Shown: positions 1 to 11,772 of the stretch, piece by piece
Layout of the letters: the number at the start of each line of letters is the position of its first letter
How positions within the stretch are numbered: position 1 is the stretch's first letter
Source of the DNA: Globisporangium splendens
Taxonomy: Eukaryota; Oomycota; Peronosporomycetes; Pythiales; Pythiaceae
DNA: 64,000 bases
NCBI GenBank assembly: GCA_006386115.1
Contig: VFIW01000038.1
Coordinates: 186,001 to 250,000 of the forward strand
Reading direction: 5' to 3'
Program-made: the position numbers and the translations under genes
Notes under the pieces: generated by a model
The model's database searches: none
What the model saw: the letters and a program-made list of their open reading frames with translations, nothing else
Told to the model about the DNA's origin: nothing

Positions 1-1639
1 CAGGAGCGCGCTAATTCGCAAATGAGCTGGTTGTCCAAGCGCACTGTAGCTCTTCCCGCACCCATGAGAACAAGAGAGAAAGAAAAACTGGCGTCTCGGA
101 AACCCCAGAAGAAAAAAGGTGCGTGGCAGTGCGCCATGTCTCTGGGAAGCATTATTCACATTATCGAGGTCTCTCTGATGCACTTCAAGGCTTGATAATG
201 TTCCTATTACACATTATATAGAGGTAGTTGATAGGAGAGACAGGTTTGTAGTTGAAGTACAGCGTCCGTGATGCGCACCAAGTGCCGTTAACCGTGGCCA
301 ATGGTTGGGCTCAGAGACCGCCCTTTTTATGATACAACGCGACGTCAGCAGGCACGTGCTTCGAAGTGACGCGCATGGTTGACCAACCTGGTTTCAACCG
401 GGTCCGACAGGTCTTCCAAGTGCCTCCAATGACCCAATGACTCACTTTTGGTGTCTCTGATTGGCTGCAGGGTTCGTGACGGAGTGCGACGTGGCCCGCA
501 CTCCACTTTGAAGCGCTCGACACGCAAATGACGACGAGCTGTGCAGACGAATGATTGGGTTGGTGGCCATTGACGCGCCGCGAGACAACGGCCGTCGCGT
601 GTTGCTGCTTCGCCCAGTGACTCTCGTGGCTCAGATTCGTGCGATGCACAACCTCAAGTTCAGTGCCAACGGATCAGCAAAGTTTGAGCAAGCGAACGAA
701 AATCAAGTGCATGGAGTGACGAGACGGCGGTGTACAGTGTGCGGAACCAATGCGATGATCTCCTCGTTCTCGGCTCTGCACTCAACTGGCTTCTTGTCTC
801 TATTGATTATTTGGACTTGGCTGCACGCGCGAGAACGCGCATCGAACATCGCGCACTGGCTCGGCCATTATGAGGTGATTCGAATGCTCAGACGCAGATG
901 CATCGAGTGCAAAGCAGAACCTTGGCCAAGATAAAGCCAAGGCACACAGACGCACTTTTGTGTGGTCTACAAACGGGAAATTCCGGATAACTCATGCACA
1001 ACGGGAGACAGACCTTCTCCGGCCCGTCTCTGTGCACTTCCCAGTACCTGTCGTATGCACCTGTCTGGTCTCTGCACAAGGAGGGGTGACGTCGCCGGAC
1101 GCGCAGCCAATCACGCAGCAGCTACGGTCGCCTCCCCAAATTGAAGGTAGGGTTCACTGCGCTCTTCTCTTCTTTGTGCAAATGATGCGATGCGCCAGTG
1201 CGTGCTGCAGCCACACACAGCGTCACGTGTGCGCTCGCCCGATGCACTGCGGCCTCAGCGTCACCTAGTGCGTTCTTCCAACGGGGAAGATCGTAGTGCA
1301 CACCAGCGATGCGCGCCTGCGCCAATGGTTTTTGCTTATCTCTCCCACGTTGCAGTTCTCGCTATCCGAAGCATCCAGTTCCCCGTCCTTCCGTTGATCT
1401 ATTCGCTGCGCTTGGTTTCAAAACACGGAGGCTAGTTGAACAAATCAGAGAGCACCAGATGGAACAGTGAACAACGCGTGTTTTCTTTTGGGCGGTTTGT
1501 TTTTCTCGGTATCCGTTTCTCGTGGCTGCTACTTGAGCAACGAGCACAACGTTCCCCAGCCAAAGGTTTTTATTTCCTTCGCATCCCATATCCATTCGAA
1601 CAACTGAAGGAGATGAAGCCCAAGTCGCCGCCACAGCCC

Positions 1640-2200
1640 ATGCTGACGGCAACATCATCAGTTCGATTACGGAGCCAGCGATAGCAATTTGAGCTCGGAG
1701 CACTCAAAACCCCACCAACCACGAGTGCCTTCTCTCACTGTCTCAAGCCAAAAGTAGCCTCATCGCAGGGATGTAAACCCCTTAATAGCCTTCAAAACAT
1801 CAACCGCAGAGTTAGATCTGTGCCAGTGAGATCCATGTCAAGATCAACATGAAACAAGAACATGACTTTAAATCGAAACCTCAATCTGAATGAGAGGGCC
1901 AAATCACCACCATCGCAGGCATTCGGCACAATCACCAATACGATTATGGAGCTCTCAGGTAGCCAACAATAGCATTTGAACCCTGGACACTGCAAACTCC
2001 ACCAATACTGCAGCCTCCCCCTTCATCTCGAGCCAAAAGTAACCTCGGCCGTTTTTACCACAAGATCGCGGCCTGATTAGACCCTGAAAGCCACATCGCA
2101 GTTTTCGGATCGTGCCCGTAGCTATCCGAGTCAAAAGGATAACATACGATTCTAAATCGACATCGGGATCTTAATCTGTTTGCTGTCTTGTGCGAAATGA
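1640..2200. repeat. Diverged tandem repeat, unit about 280 bp, two copies
   Basis: Shared blocks recur in the same order with an offset of about 277-285 bp. Examples are CGATTACGGAG at 1664 and CGATTATGGAG at 1941, and AGCCAAAAGTAGCCTC at 1746 and AGCCAAAAGTAACCTC at 2031, followed by similar TAAATCGA and CTTAATCTG/CTCAATCTG segments. Copies differ by many substitutions and small indels, so this is an old duplication in the upstream region of the PDR gene. Confidence 0.45.
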
Positions 2201-2282
2201 CGCAGACCCCAAAAGCTCTACCATGGCAATGCCTGAAATAGACCCCGTCCTGTGCGCTAGCTCCATGCAAACGCCAGCCTCA

Positions 2283-2298
2283 CTCATTTTCACAAAAG
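2283..2298 (+). promoter_or_regulatory. Possible oomycete initiator element
   Basis: CTCATTTTCACAAAAG partly matches the oomycete Inr consensus GCTCATTYYNCAWTTT and lies about 80 nt upstream of the PDR start codon. The CAWTTT half is imperfect. Confidence 0.3.
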
Positions 2299-2374
2299 CA
2301 TCGTTCTCGTTAGGTCCTCAGGTGCTTGAGGGTATCGCTCGAGTTACAGGTCGTCAAAACCAAGTTCAACTACC

Positions 2375-5300
2375 ATGGGAGCTAAGGTGAAGCACGACAG
2401 TCCGGAGGATGAAGCCAACTTCAAGACGCTCATGGAGTACGGCGCGCAGCAGCTGCACGAAAACGTATCCACGACGGTCGAATCGGCGCTCGGACGAACG
2501 CTTCCGCAGATGGAGGTGCGTTTCCACGACCTGTCGATCGCAGCCGACGTCGTCGTGCTGCAAGCCGACCACACGAAGCCCGAATTGCCCACGCTGTCCA
2601 ACACGGTCAAGAAGCAGTTCGCGATGTGCTCGATGAAGAAGCACGTCGAGCGCAAGCAGATCTTGAACCAGATCAGCGGGGTCTTCAAGCCTGGCACGAT
2701 CACCTTGGTGCTCGGCCAGCCGGGCTCTGGGAAGTCATCGTTGATGAAGATCTTGAGTGGCCGGTTCCCGCTGGACAAGAACGTCGTGGTCGAGGGTGAC
2801 ATCACGTTCAACGGCAAGCTGCAGCGCGAGTTCAAGAACCGCTTACCGCAGTTCGTGTCGTACGTGAACCAGCGCGACTTTCATTTCCCGACGCTCACGG
2901 TGAAGGAAACGCTCGACTTTGCGCACGCGTTCTGTGGCAACAGGCTCACGAAGAGCGAGGAAGAGCTCTTCAAGAACGGCACGCCCGAGGAAAAGAAGGC
3001 GGCAGTCGACCTCGTGCGGTCTCTCAAGCGCCATTTCCCCGACATCATCGTCCAGCACATGGGGCTGCAAGTGTGCCAGGACACGATCGTCGGCAACGCC
3101 ATGCTGCGCGGCATCTCAGGAGGCCAGCGCAAGCGCGTGACGACAGCCGAGATGCTGTTCGGTAACAAGAACGTGATGATCATGGACGAGATCAGCACGG
3201 GGCTCGACAGTGCCGCGACCTACGACATTGTCAACACCCAGCGCAGTCTCGCCAAACGGACGCGGAAAACCATCGTCATCTCGCTGCTGCAACCATCTCC
3301 GGAGGTGTTCGCGCTCTTTGACAATGTGCTCATCTTGAACGAAGGCGAAGTTATGTACCATGGACCTCGGGAACGCATCGTCGGGTATTTCGAAGATCTC
3401 GGCTTTGTGTGTCCTCTGCGACGCGATATCGCTGATTTCCTGCTGGATCTGGGCACGGGCCAGCAGTTGCAGTAGCATGTCGCGGTCAAAGACGGCCCTC
3501 GAGCCGGCATAGTGCCTCCACGCTGCTCGAGCGAGTTCGCCAAGCTATTCAAGGCTTCCGATGTGTACCAGGACACGCTACAGAGCCTCGCGGTACCGAT
3601 TGACCTGGTCTTCTTGAGTGACATGAAGGACTTCCTGGACCATCGCGCCGAGTTCCACCAATCGTTCTGGGAGAACACGTGGACACTCATGCGCCGCCAA
3701 ATGATGATCACTTTGCGCAACACGGCGTTCATAAAAGGCCGATCGGTGATGGTCGTGGTCATGGGTCTCTTGTACAGGAGCACGTTCTACCAGTTCAAGC
3801 CGACGAACGTGCAGGTCGTGATGGGGACGCTCTTTGCGGCGATCTTGTTCTTGTCGCTGGGCCAGGCGTCGCAGGTCCCAACGTGCGTGGAGGGTCGAGA
3901 GATCTTCTACAAGCAGCGCGGCGCGAATTTCCTCCGCGCCGGATCCTACGTTATCGCGTGCTCGTTCAGTCAGCTGCCGCTCGCGATCGGCGAGACCGTG
4001 CTCTTCGGAAGTATCGTGTACTCGATGTGCGGCTTCCTCGTCGCGGGCAGTCCGTACGGGATCTTTGAGCTCATGCTCTTCTTGACCAACATGACATTCG
4101 CGGCGTGGTTCTTTTTCCTCGCGGCCATCTCGCCAGATCTGCACATCGCAAAGCCCGTGTCGATGATCTCAATCCTCTTCTTCGTGCTCTTTGCTGGGTT
4201 CATGATCTCCAAGGACCATTTGCCCGACTTCATCATCTGGATCTACTGGCTCAACCCGATCGCCTGGTGTCTCCGCAGTCTCGCTGTGAACCAGCACCGC
4301 GGTGCTGAGTTTGACAAATGCATATACGCTGGTGTGGACTACTGCACGAAGTTCAACCTCACGGCAGGCAAGTACTATTTGTCGCTCTTCGACGTGCCCA
4401 ACGAGAAGGAGTGGATCATCTACGGCATCATCTTCATGTGCGCGTCCTACGTGTCCTTCATGTTCATTTCGTTTTTGGTGCTCGAGTACAAGCGCTACGA
4501 GACGCTCGCGACGCACACGAGTGTCACTAGACGCGATTGTGAAGAGCAAGCGCAGGAAATCGTGCGCCGCAACACTGTGATCGCAATGTCGGCCGCTTGT
4601 GCTGAAGACATCACTCCGACAACGAAACATCGCGCTGAGCCAGTCACGCTCGCGTTCGAAGACCTGTGGTATTCGGTGCCCGACCCGAAAAACTCGAAGC
4701 AGCAGCTCGATTTGCTCAAGGGCATCACCGGATATGCTGCGCCTGGTACGATGGCAGCTTTGATGGGGTCCTCGGGTGCAGGCAAGACGACGCTCATAGA
4801 CGTGATCGCAGGACGCAAGACTGGCGGCAGCATCCGAGGCAAGATCCTATTGAATGGCCACCCAGCCACCGATCTTGCCATCCGGCGTGCGACTGGGTAC
4901 TGCGAGCAAATGGACATTCACTCGGAGACGGCGATGATCCGTGAAGCGCTGACGTTCAGTGCGTTTCTGCGCCAGCCGGCTGATGTTCCTTCATCCCAGA
5001 AGTTTGACACGGTACGAATCAACATGGACTGGCGCACGGCGTCGTACAACCTCACTCGCATCGTGATCTCGATGATCCTCGCAGTACTCTTCGGCATCAT
5101 CTGCATCGATGGGACCTACAAAACCTTCCAGCAGATTAACGGAGGCGTCGGCGTGATCTTCCTCACGACGCTCTTCAACGGCGTCATCTCGTTCAACAGT
5201 GTGCTGCCCATCGCGTCCGAGGAGCGCGCATCATTCTACCGCGAAAAGGCATCGCAGATGTACCACCCGTTCTGGTATTTCCTGGGCTCGACGGTCGCTG

Positions 5301-5842
5301 AGATCCCGTACGTGTTCTTCAGCACGCTCGTGTTCACCGTGATCTTCTACCCGTTCGTGGGGTTTGTCGGCTTTGCTGATGGCGTCGTGTACTGGCTCAC
5401 GACGGCACTCTGCGTGCTGCTCATGACGTACACTGGGCAGTTCTTGGCGTACGTCATGCCGAGCGTCGAGGTCGCAGCCATCATGGGTGTGCTCCTCAAC
5501 TCGGTCTACTTCTTGTTCATGGGGTTCAACCCGCCGACAGCGAGCATCCCCAAGGGGTACAAGTGGCTCTACTACATCGTGCCGCAGCGCTACGCCCTCG
5601 GCAACCTGATCGCGTTTGGCAAGTGCGACTCCGTCGGCGGGAGCGACTTGGGTTGCCAACAGCTGCAAAATGCGCCTGTGGCGATGACTGCAGGCATGAC
5701 GGTCCAGGAGTACGTGAACGAGGTGTTCGACGCGAACCGCGACGACATTCCTCGGAACTTTGGCATCCTCATCGCGTTCATCGTGTTCTTTCGCATCCTC
5801 GCGCTGCTCTCGTTGCGCTTCGTGAACCACCAGAAGCACTAA
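2375..5842 (+). pseudogene. PDR/ABCG-type full-size ABC transporter, broken by an in-frame TAG and an internal deletion
   Basis: Start ATG 2375 in context CTACCATGG. The frame encodes NBD1 with Walker A (GQPGSGKSS), signature (ISGGQRKR) and Walker B/D-loop (MIMDEISTGLD), then TAG at 3473-3475. The same frame then continues without another stop to 5842 through TMD1 (six hydrophobic segments), NBD2 and TMD2. NBD2 keeps Walker A (GSSGAGKTT) but jumps from the segment ending SSQKFDTV (about 5010) straight to WRTASYNLTR, the start of TMD2. Signature motif, Walker B and H-loop of NBD2 are absent, a loss of roughly 200 or more codons with frame kept. The 1,156 codons compare with about 1,350-1,400 for intact oomycete PDR proteins. 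Members of this family export xenobiotics and plant defence compounds across the plasma membrane. With a stop after NBD1 and half of NBD2 missing, transport function is unlikely. Confidence 0.9.
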
Positions 5843-6921
5843 GCTATTACCTATTACTATTACCCATCGTGACCACACAGCCCATATGCATGAACTCAAA
5901 TACCAAAAACACATGCAATGACGTCTTTTTCCCTCCCGCAAGACGCCTCAACCAATGTGGCAAAACAGCATGCGATCCATGCAGATGGCGCTGTCTCAAT
6001 CGTCCGATCTTTCATCATTTTGTATCCTCCACATCTCATATCTTGAAGGGGCAAAGACAGCCTTCGCTTGTGTACAAGTTTGGCCGGACTTTTGCTACTG
6101 CCAGAAGGGCTCAATCCGACGAAATTGATAACTAAGCACGCTGAACGTTGTATCGGACGTTCGAAGGAGCCTCCCACGCTGTATCACCTCTTGCAGTCAA
6201 GTCAACGTGGCCTCGTCCAAACGAGAGCGGGGATTCGCGTTGCACTCTGCAGTGCTTCCACGATCCCACGAGCCTCATTTTTCCAATTGCATCGAGTGCC
6301 GCGATACCAGCTGCTTCACGATTAGTTCCTCGCTCTCGTTGTCGCAGCAGCATCGTCCAGATGGATCCTCGGTCGCAGGCAGAGCCATGGGAGGAATGTT
6401 TTGATTCCCATGAGCGCGTCAGACAGCGCGCGAGCGACCGAGAGGCGCTTCTTTGCACTGCAAGCGCGACCTTTCCATTTGGTCCTTTGATGATGACGAC
6501 CTGAGTTGGGTGCCCCAGTGGTCGAGTGCAAGCAAACTTGCTTGGACAGCGCAATGCCTCTAGATTATTGAACCTGTAACAATCTATAGATGATAATTTT
6601 GGCTGTTGAATCTTTATAAATAAGCGTCATTTGAAATTGATAATCGATATTTGACGAGAAGCGCAAATATCAGACCGTACACTAAGTGGAGGGGTATGAT
6701 TACGATCTGGTGTCAGCATCGTGCGTCAGCACTCCGACAATGTGGCGACACAATGCCTTTATCTCCCCTTGAAAAGCACTTATTAACTGGATTCCAAATT
6801 CTTACCTGCGAACATATCCTGTAGTCGTTGTAAGAGGCCGATCTGTGGCACCAGCTGGCGATTCAGAGTGTATCCTCCTCTTCTGGCGTCGGGAGCTGCG
6901 CTGCAACTCGCAGATCCTGTT
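5843..6921. other. Intergenic, no gene supported
   Basis: Contains the 3' flank of the PDR gene and an AT-rich stretch around 6560-6660. I see no conserved coding sequence. Confidence 0.5.
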
Positions 6922-6937
6922 GCTCATTCCCCAATTG
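6922..6937 (+). promoter_or_regulatory. Oomycete initiator core promoter element
   Basis: GCTCATTCCCCAATTG matches GCTCATTYYNCAWTTT at 15 of 16 positions and sits 51 nt upstream of the ATG at 6988. It marks the likely transcription start and supports that ATG over the in-frame codon at 6868. Confidence 0.7.
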
Positions 6938-6987
6938 ACTCGCGAGCCCACACCAGCTTCTCTTCCCGCCTCCACGCTCAAAACACC

Positions 6988-8859
6988 ATGGTGCTCCGCT
7001 CGCTCCTGTGCAACGCCTCGGCTCTGGCGCTCATGCTCGTCGTGGCCGCGTCCAACCAGGGCGGCCAGGTCAACGCGATCCAGGTCGCCAGTGCCGCTGG
7101 CGCTGCTGCTGCTGTTGCGCACCAGTTTGACGGCACCACGAGCCGCAAGCTTTCAGCCAGCGACCACAAGCACAAGAAGGCCAAGAAGCAGCGCATGCTC
7201 GAGAAGTCCGACTGCAATGTGACGCCAAGTGGTGGGACCACGGATGACTCGGTCGGAAGCGATGACGACCAGGTGCCAGTCACGCCCAAGCCAAAGAAGA
7301 CGAAGACGCCGAAACCAAAGAAGACGAAGACCCCCAAGCCCACCAAAACCAAGAGCACCTCTGCTGCGCCAGCCTCATCGTCTGGAGATGGCGATGAAGC
7401 AACTTTGGCTCCTGAGACGACTGCTTCATCGTCATCGTCTGAAGTTGGCGAAGAAGCAAATTCGGCTCCTGAGACGAGTTCTTCTGCTTCATCATCTGGC
7501 GATGACGAAGAGCCAACCACCACTACCCCAGCTCCTTCTGCTGTGGATGTCTCCGCTTCTGCTAGCGGAAGCAACGCGACTACCACTGAAGCTGATGCCA
7601 CCACCTCCCTCACGGACAGCAGTGGAAAGCTGTGCAAGGTTCCAAAGGTGACCGTGTCTGAAATCGACGTCGGTGCGTCCGTCATCACCAACGAAGACGA
7701 AGCTGCTCTCAAGGTTGTCGCGATCTCTGCTAAGCCAGGCGGCGGCTCCAACATCGCGTTCCACACGGGCAGCAAGGTCCAGGTCATGTCTCTCGATGCG
7801 AGCGACAAGGTTGTGGCTGGATCGACTGTTACGGTCAACGTCGTTGACTTCGCGGACATCTACTCGGACGCCAAGGGTTTCGTGGTCCTCGGAACGCGCG
7901 CGGCGACGGGAGGCGGCACCTTGAACTGTGGCAACCCATCGAACCTCTGTGGCACGGCGCCAAGCCCTGCTGTCCCTTGCTACGACATGTACTTGATCCG
8001 CTACGAAGGCGGCAAGGAGGTCTGGGCCACCAAGTTGACCACCTCCAGCGCCTCGCTTCCTCCATACTCGACGTCGAAGACCGGCGCGAACGTGTACATG
8101 ATCTGGTGGTACGCTCACCACGGCCGTATCGCGTACGACGGCACGAACTGGGCGGCGTACTTCGGTGTCGCGATCTCGACCTCCGAAGGTGGCTGCATCA
8201 ACATCCACCAGGGTGACCGCATGCAAGTCGTTGGACCTTCTGGTGCCCTCGTCAAGAGCGCCAACTCGTTCGATCTCGGCTGCTCGCACTCGGGCTACGA
8301 GCGTATCACGTACGATGACCGCTCGAAGGAGTTCGCAATGATCTGTAAGACTGACAACAACAACCGTATCAAGTTCCCGAACTCGGACGCCACGATCTAC
8401 CCTGTGGATCTCGCGGCGTCCAACTTGGGCGACATCGTCAAGGACGCGAGCACTGGCTACTGGATGACTGTCAGTAACGGCAACGAGAAGGCAGCCAAGG
8501 TGCACCTCATGCACTTTGCCAAGAACAAGGCTCAGGACAAGGATATCGTGCTCGGTGGTGCCAACGCGAACGAGCGTGCGTGCCACTTGGCGAGCATCGG
8601 TTCAGGCGGTTTGCTTGCAGCGTGGGAAGGCTCGAGCGCCGGTGGTGATTTCATTGAAGGTGCTTCGGGCCGCAAGATGTACATTCAGGTGCGTGACGCC
8701 AAGGACGGCGCTGCGGTCAGTGACGCGATCACGGTCGACGGCGGCATCGTCGGCAACCGCTACCAGGCGTTCAAGACGTTCCCAGATGGCAGTGTCGCGT
8801 ATTTGTCCAAGGGATCGGCCGCGACGAAGCTCAAGCTGCTCCGTGTGGCTCCATGCTAA
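6988..8859 (+). CDS. Secreted Ser/Thr-rich protein with Lys-Pro-Thr repeats, function unknown
   Basis: The ATG at 6988 (AACACCATGG) follows the Inr element and opens a 623-residue protein. Residues 1 to about 28 form a signal peptide (MVLRSLLCNASALALMLVVA). Next comes a Lys-rich segment with three tandem KPKKTKTP-type repeats, then a Ser/Thr/acidic linker with two related copies of a GDGDEATLAPETT-like unit, typical of O-glycosylated stalks. The last ~400 residues form a globular domain with Cys pairs and repeated beta-strand/turn patterns, which could be a propeller-like fold. I do not recognise the family. It ends in Cys with no GPI signal, so it is probably released or wall-bound. The frame is clean. 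Confidence 0.85.
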   Translation: MVLRSLLCNASALALMLVVAASNQGGQVNAIQVASAAGAAAAVAHQFDGTTSRKLSASDHKHKKAKKQRMLEKSDCNVTPSGGTTDDSVGSDDDQVPVTPKPKKTKTPKPKKTKTPKPTKTKSTSAAPASSSGDGDEATLAPETTASSSSSEVGEEANSAPETSSSASSSGDDEEPTTTTPAPSAVDVSASASGSNATTTEADATTSLTDSSGKLCKVPKVTVSEIDVGASVITNEDEAALKVVAISAKPGGGSNIAFHTGSKVQVMSLDASDKVVAGSTVTVNVVDFADIYSDAKGFVVLGTRAATGGGTLNCGNPSNLCGTAPSPAVPCYDMYLIRYEGGKEVWATKLTTSSASLPPYSTSKTGANVYMIWWYAHHGRIAYDGTNWAAYFGVAISTSEGGCINIHQGDRMQVVGPSGALVKSANSFDLGCSHSGYERITYDDRSKEFAMICKTDNNNRIKFPNSDATIYPVDLAASNLGDIVKDASTGYWMTVSNGNEKAAKVHLMHFAKNKAQDKDIVLGGANANERACHLASIGSGGLLAAWEGSSAGGDFIEGASGRKMYIQVRDAKDGAAVSDAITVDGGIVGNRYQAFKTFPDGSVAYLSKGSAATKLKLLRVAPC

Positions 8860-9298
8860 GGCGCAGTGTTGTACACAGGGCGATCAGCGTGCTCACACTA
8901 AAACCTGCATTCCACCCTAAAATAGTCGACGATTTAGGGAGTGCTCTCGAGTGACCAATTCTGTTCGAAAACGAGGTTTCAGGAGCGACCCAATAACAAT
9001 GGCACAAATCAAAAACGTCAAAGGATTGTTCACAAGAGAACAGTAATCTGTAGGACGGAGTCAGAGTAAATAAACTCGTCATACACTGTGCGCAAAATGG
9101 TATTCGCAGACCTTCTCCACCACCTATAATTTCCCCCGCAAACGTTGTTTTGCATCTAAACTCCTGGCCAGAACTTTAAGCACACCCGACTTTTACCTAC
9201 AAATCACTCAATTTTGCGAATTATTCACTGCTGTTTAGATATGATTCTCCGATCACAGACGAGAAATTACCCCACCCACTCAAACACCTTGCCCATTT
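8860..9298. other. Intergenic, no gene supported
   Basis: 3' flank of the secreted protein gene. AT-rich, no coding signal recognised. Confidence 0.4.
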
Positions 9299-9715
9299 TT
9301 GGCAGTTGGTCAACAGCGCTGTTCATACAAGGAAAGATCATCTACTTCAATGATGCACAATAATGCTCATCTTGTGGCTATGCTCGCGTCTAGTCTGCGC
9401 ACCGGAACAGCATCCTGGTTCGACACCCGTTTGGTTATCGACCAACAGCCCATCACCGAAATTGACGCTTTCCAAATCGCCTTGACCACTGAGGTTGTGC
9501 CACCTGGCCAGCACTACCGCATTCGTGCCGCGCTCCAGAAATGTCATTAAGTCTGCTCGATCGACGAGTACGACACAAAGTTCTGTCACCTCATCGCGCA
9601 AGCGTGAGAGACGAGCCAAGTTGGCCAGATCGATCGGTTCTGTGAGGCTTCGAGAACGAAACCCGAAAAGCGATCAGGTGTCAACGGTGTCAAACGTTAT
9701 GTGAAGCGATCTCAC
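9299..9715 (+). pseudogene. Retrotransposon gag relic
   Basis: Frame 9299-9550 contains a gag-type stretch (TEIDAFQIALTTEVVPP, then QHYRIRAALQKC), like the conserved region of LTR-retroelement Gag between its tryptophan-rich segment and the 'LR' helix. After a frameshift at about 9551 the homology continues as SIDEYDTKFCHLIAQA, then TGA at 9605-9607, then ETSQVGQIDRFCEA in the same frame. The order matches Gag, but the frameshift and stop make it dead. It is upstream of, and different from, the gag of the element starting at 9931, so it is a separate insertion remnant. Confidence 0.6.
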
Positions 9716-9930
9716 ACGAGCAAGCTATAGGACAGCCGCATTTTTGCCTTGAGCCCTCTAAAGACCGTCCTACAACAATTGGAACAACCGCAAACTGTAA
9801 TGGGCGAAAACCAGCCATCACATGGAGGTGAATCTGTTCCCAGATCTAGTGTGCCACACAACACCTTCAGTGTGCATTGTGGAGAGACAAATAACAAAGT
9901 GATTACAGTACGACAGTCCCCACATGCACA

Positions 9931-10446
9931 TGTGACGTCATCCCATGACGTCACGAGCGCTCTCTGTGCTGATCAGTGCACAATGTTGTTCACATGTACT
10001 AATCAGTACAGAGTGATGACATCCATGTACTAATCAAGTACTGAGTGATGGTTCCTACTTGGGAAACTGCGTTGGTGATGAGACCAACGTGTCTCTGCCA
10101 CCTAAAGTGAGTGGCTGTAGCCAATCACTTTGCAGGGAATTTTCCACGGGACTTCAAGTTCAAGCTTCTCGAAGATCTCGCAGGTTCAACCTCAGTGTAC
10201 CCAAGGTTTTATATATCAGATTCATAGGTTTTATTGTGTATGTTTAGGTTTTAGTTATAAAACGTGTGGGAGCCCTTGGGGTTCATTTGTAAGTAGCGAC
10301 AGGAACCATAACCTTTTCAATTCAGTTGCAATTTTCCTTCAAGTACTCAAGTCGTTCTTCTCTCCCTCCAAGTCGGAAGATCGCTTCCTCTGGCACAAGC
10401 GTGTGTGCCGTGTTTTGGGGACTGTTGTGAACAGCACCCCATTACA
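9931..10446 (+). repeat. Putative 5' LTR
   Basis: Begins TGTGACGTCAT and ends TTACA, giving TG...CA termini, two bases before a primer-binding-site-like sequence. U3 has two TGACGTCA palindromes (9931-9953) and a direct repeat of CATGTACTAATC-AGTAC-GAGTGATG at about 9993 and 10025. A TATA-like run (TTTTATATATC) lies near 10210. The 3' LTR needed to confirm the ends is missing. Confidence 0.55.
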
Positions 10447-10448
10447 CC

Positions 10449-10464
10449 TGGTGGCACTTCGAGC
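10449..10464 (+). other. Putative tRNA primer binding site
   Basis: TGGTGGCACTTCGAGC starts with TGG, the complement of a tRNA CCA end, 2 nt after the LTR terminus. The complementary tRNA 3' end would read GCTCGAAGTGCCACCA. Confidence 0.5.
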
Positions 10465-10572
10465 GGTCCTTCCAGCGGCCCAGTGAAGTGAAAAGGTTTG
10501 ACGACGCGGCTTTGAGCACGTCGCGCATTCCTGCCCAAGACCGGAGACCCTGCGAGCATCCTTGTCTGGGAC

Positions 10573-11614
10573 ATGGATGCTACAGGAACCCCACTCGGTC
10601 CAGTAGTACCGGAAACTGTCAAGTTGACTATTGAGGGTTTCCCTCACTTGTCTTCTCATGAGTGGATGGCGCTTGAGCGCATGCGAGATGTCATCGGAGA
10701 GGCTGCTGTGGTCAGTCTGCTTCGATCGGCGTCTCCGGAGGACCAGAAGAGCGCGGTGGTCAGCTTCATGCACCACGAGATCATGTCCCCGGAAGCAGGT
10801 CGCACCCCCTGTTTCCTCACTCAGGACGGTGCCATTGAAGCTTGACGTCTCTCCGTGTCGCGGTGGAGAGAACGAACCTCTCTCGCGATGGTTCGTGGAG
10901 TTGGATGCAGCCATCACTGCAAGACAACTGCGAGACCCTTCGCAGCAAGTGTTGTTCGCGATGTCCAACCTTGCGGGTCGTGCGAAGAGCTGGGCGTATG
11001 GCAAGCGTTTAGCGGATCCAAACTGCTTCTACAGCTACGAAGACTTCAAGGCGGAGCTCAAGGCAGCGTTTGAACCATCACAGAGTGAGTTCCGTGCGCG
11101 CGCCGAGTTCCTCAAGCTTCGCCAAGGCCGTTTCGATCTGCACTCATATGCACAACGTGCTCGCTACTTGGTGTCGTGCATCGTTGACGAGCCGATTGAC
11201 GTTCCGACGCAAGTCGTGACGTTCATGGCGGGTCTGAACGATGGTCCGATTCGGAACCAACTGTTCCGCGAGTATCCCAAGACGCTGGACGAAGCCATTG
11301 AACGTGCGATGCAAGAAGAGTTCAGCATGAAGCAAACCAAGTTCCATGGGTTTGCGTCGAGACCAATGCGGCAATCAAATGTTGGGCATGATGATCCCGA
11401 GCCTATGGACATCTCGTACATTTCCACGCCTGGAAATGAGCGTCCTCGCAACGATGGGAAATGTTTCCGTTGTGGGAAGTCGGGTCACATTGCTCGGAAC
11501 TGCAAGGTGTCTTTGTCGGGTCGGCAAACGACACAGGGTGCTTGTTCGAACAACTACGGTCGCAGCCGTGGGTTCGATCGTTCCCAACGTTCAAAAAACG
11601 GGAACGGACAGTAG
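10573..11614 (+). pseudogene. Retrotransposon gag with zinc knuckle, frameshifted
   Basis: ATG 10573 opens a frame that ends at TGA 10843-10845. The homology continues in another frame from about 10830 to 11614, so there is one frameshift near 10825-10845. The second part has a Gag capsid-type region (WFVELDAAITARQL, AKSWAYGKRL, LRQGRFDLHSYAQRARYL) and a CCHC knuckle, CFRCGKSGHIARNC, close to the C-terminus. Confidence 0.75.
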
Positions 11615-11772
11615 GGGCGGGGCTCCTTAATGGGATCGAAAGAGGAATGTGGATGTTGTGGAACACAGGAGCTGGCCCCCAATGTGCTGCTGCACATGCA
11701 GTTTCACGAGGGAGGAAAGAGTGTCAGTCAAAAACGTCGAAGTTTGACGTTCTCAAGTTCATGTAGACGGTA

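Larger units (their letters stand above)
1..2374. other. Intergenic, no gene supported
   Basis: Only short overlapping ORFs occur on both strands and none resembles a known protein. The right part holds a diverged tandem repeat (annotated separately) and the 5' flank of the PDR transporter. Confidence 0.5.
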
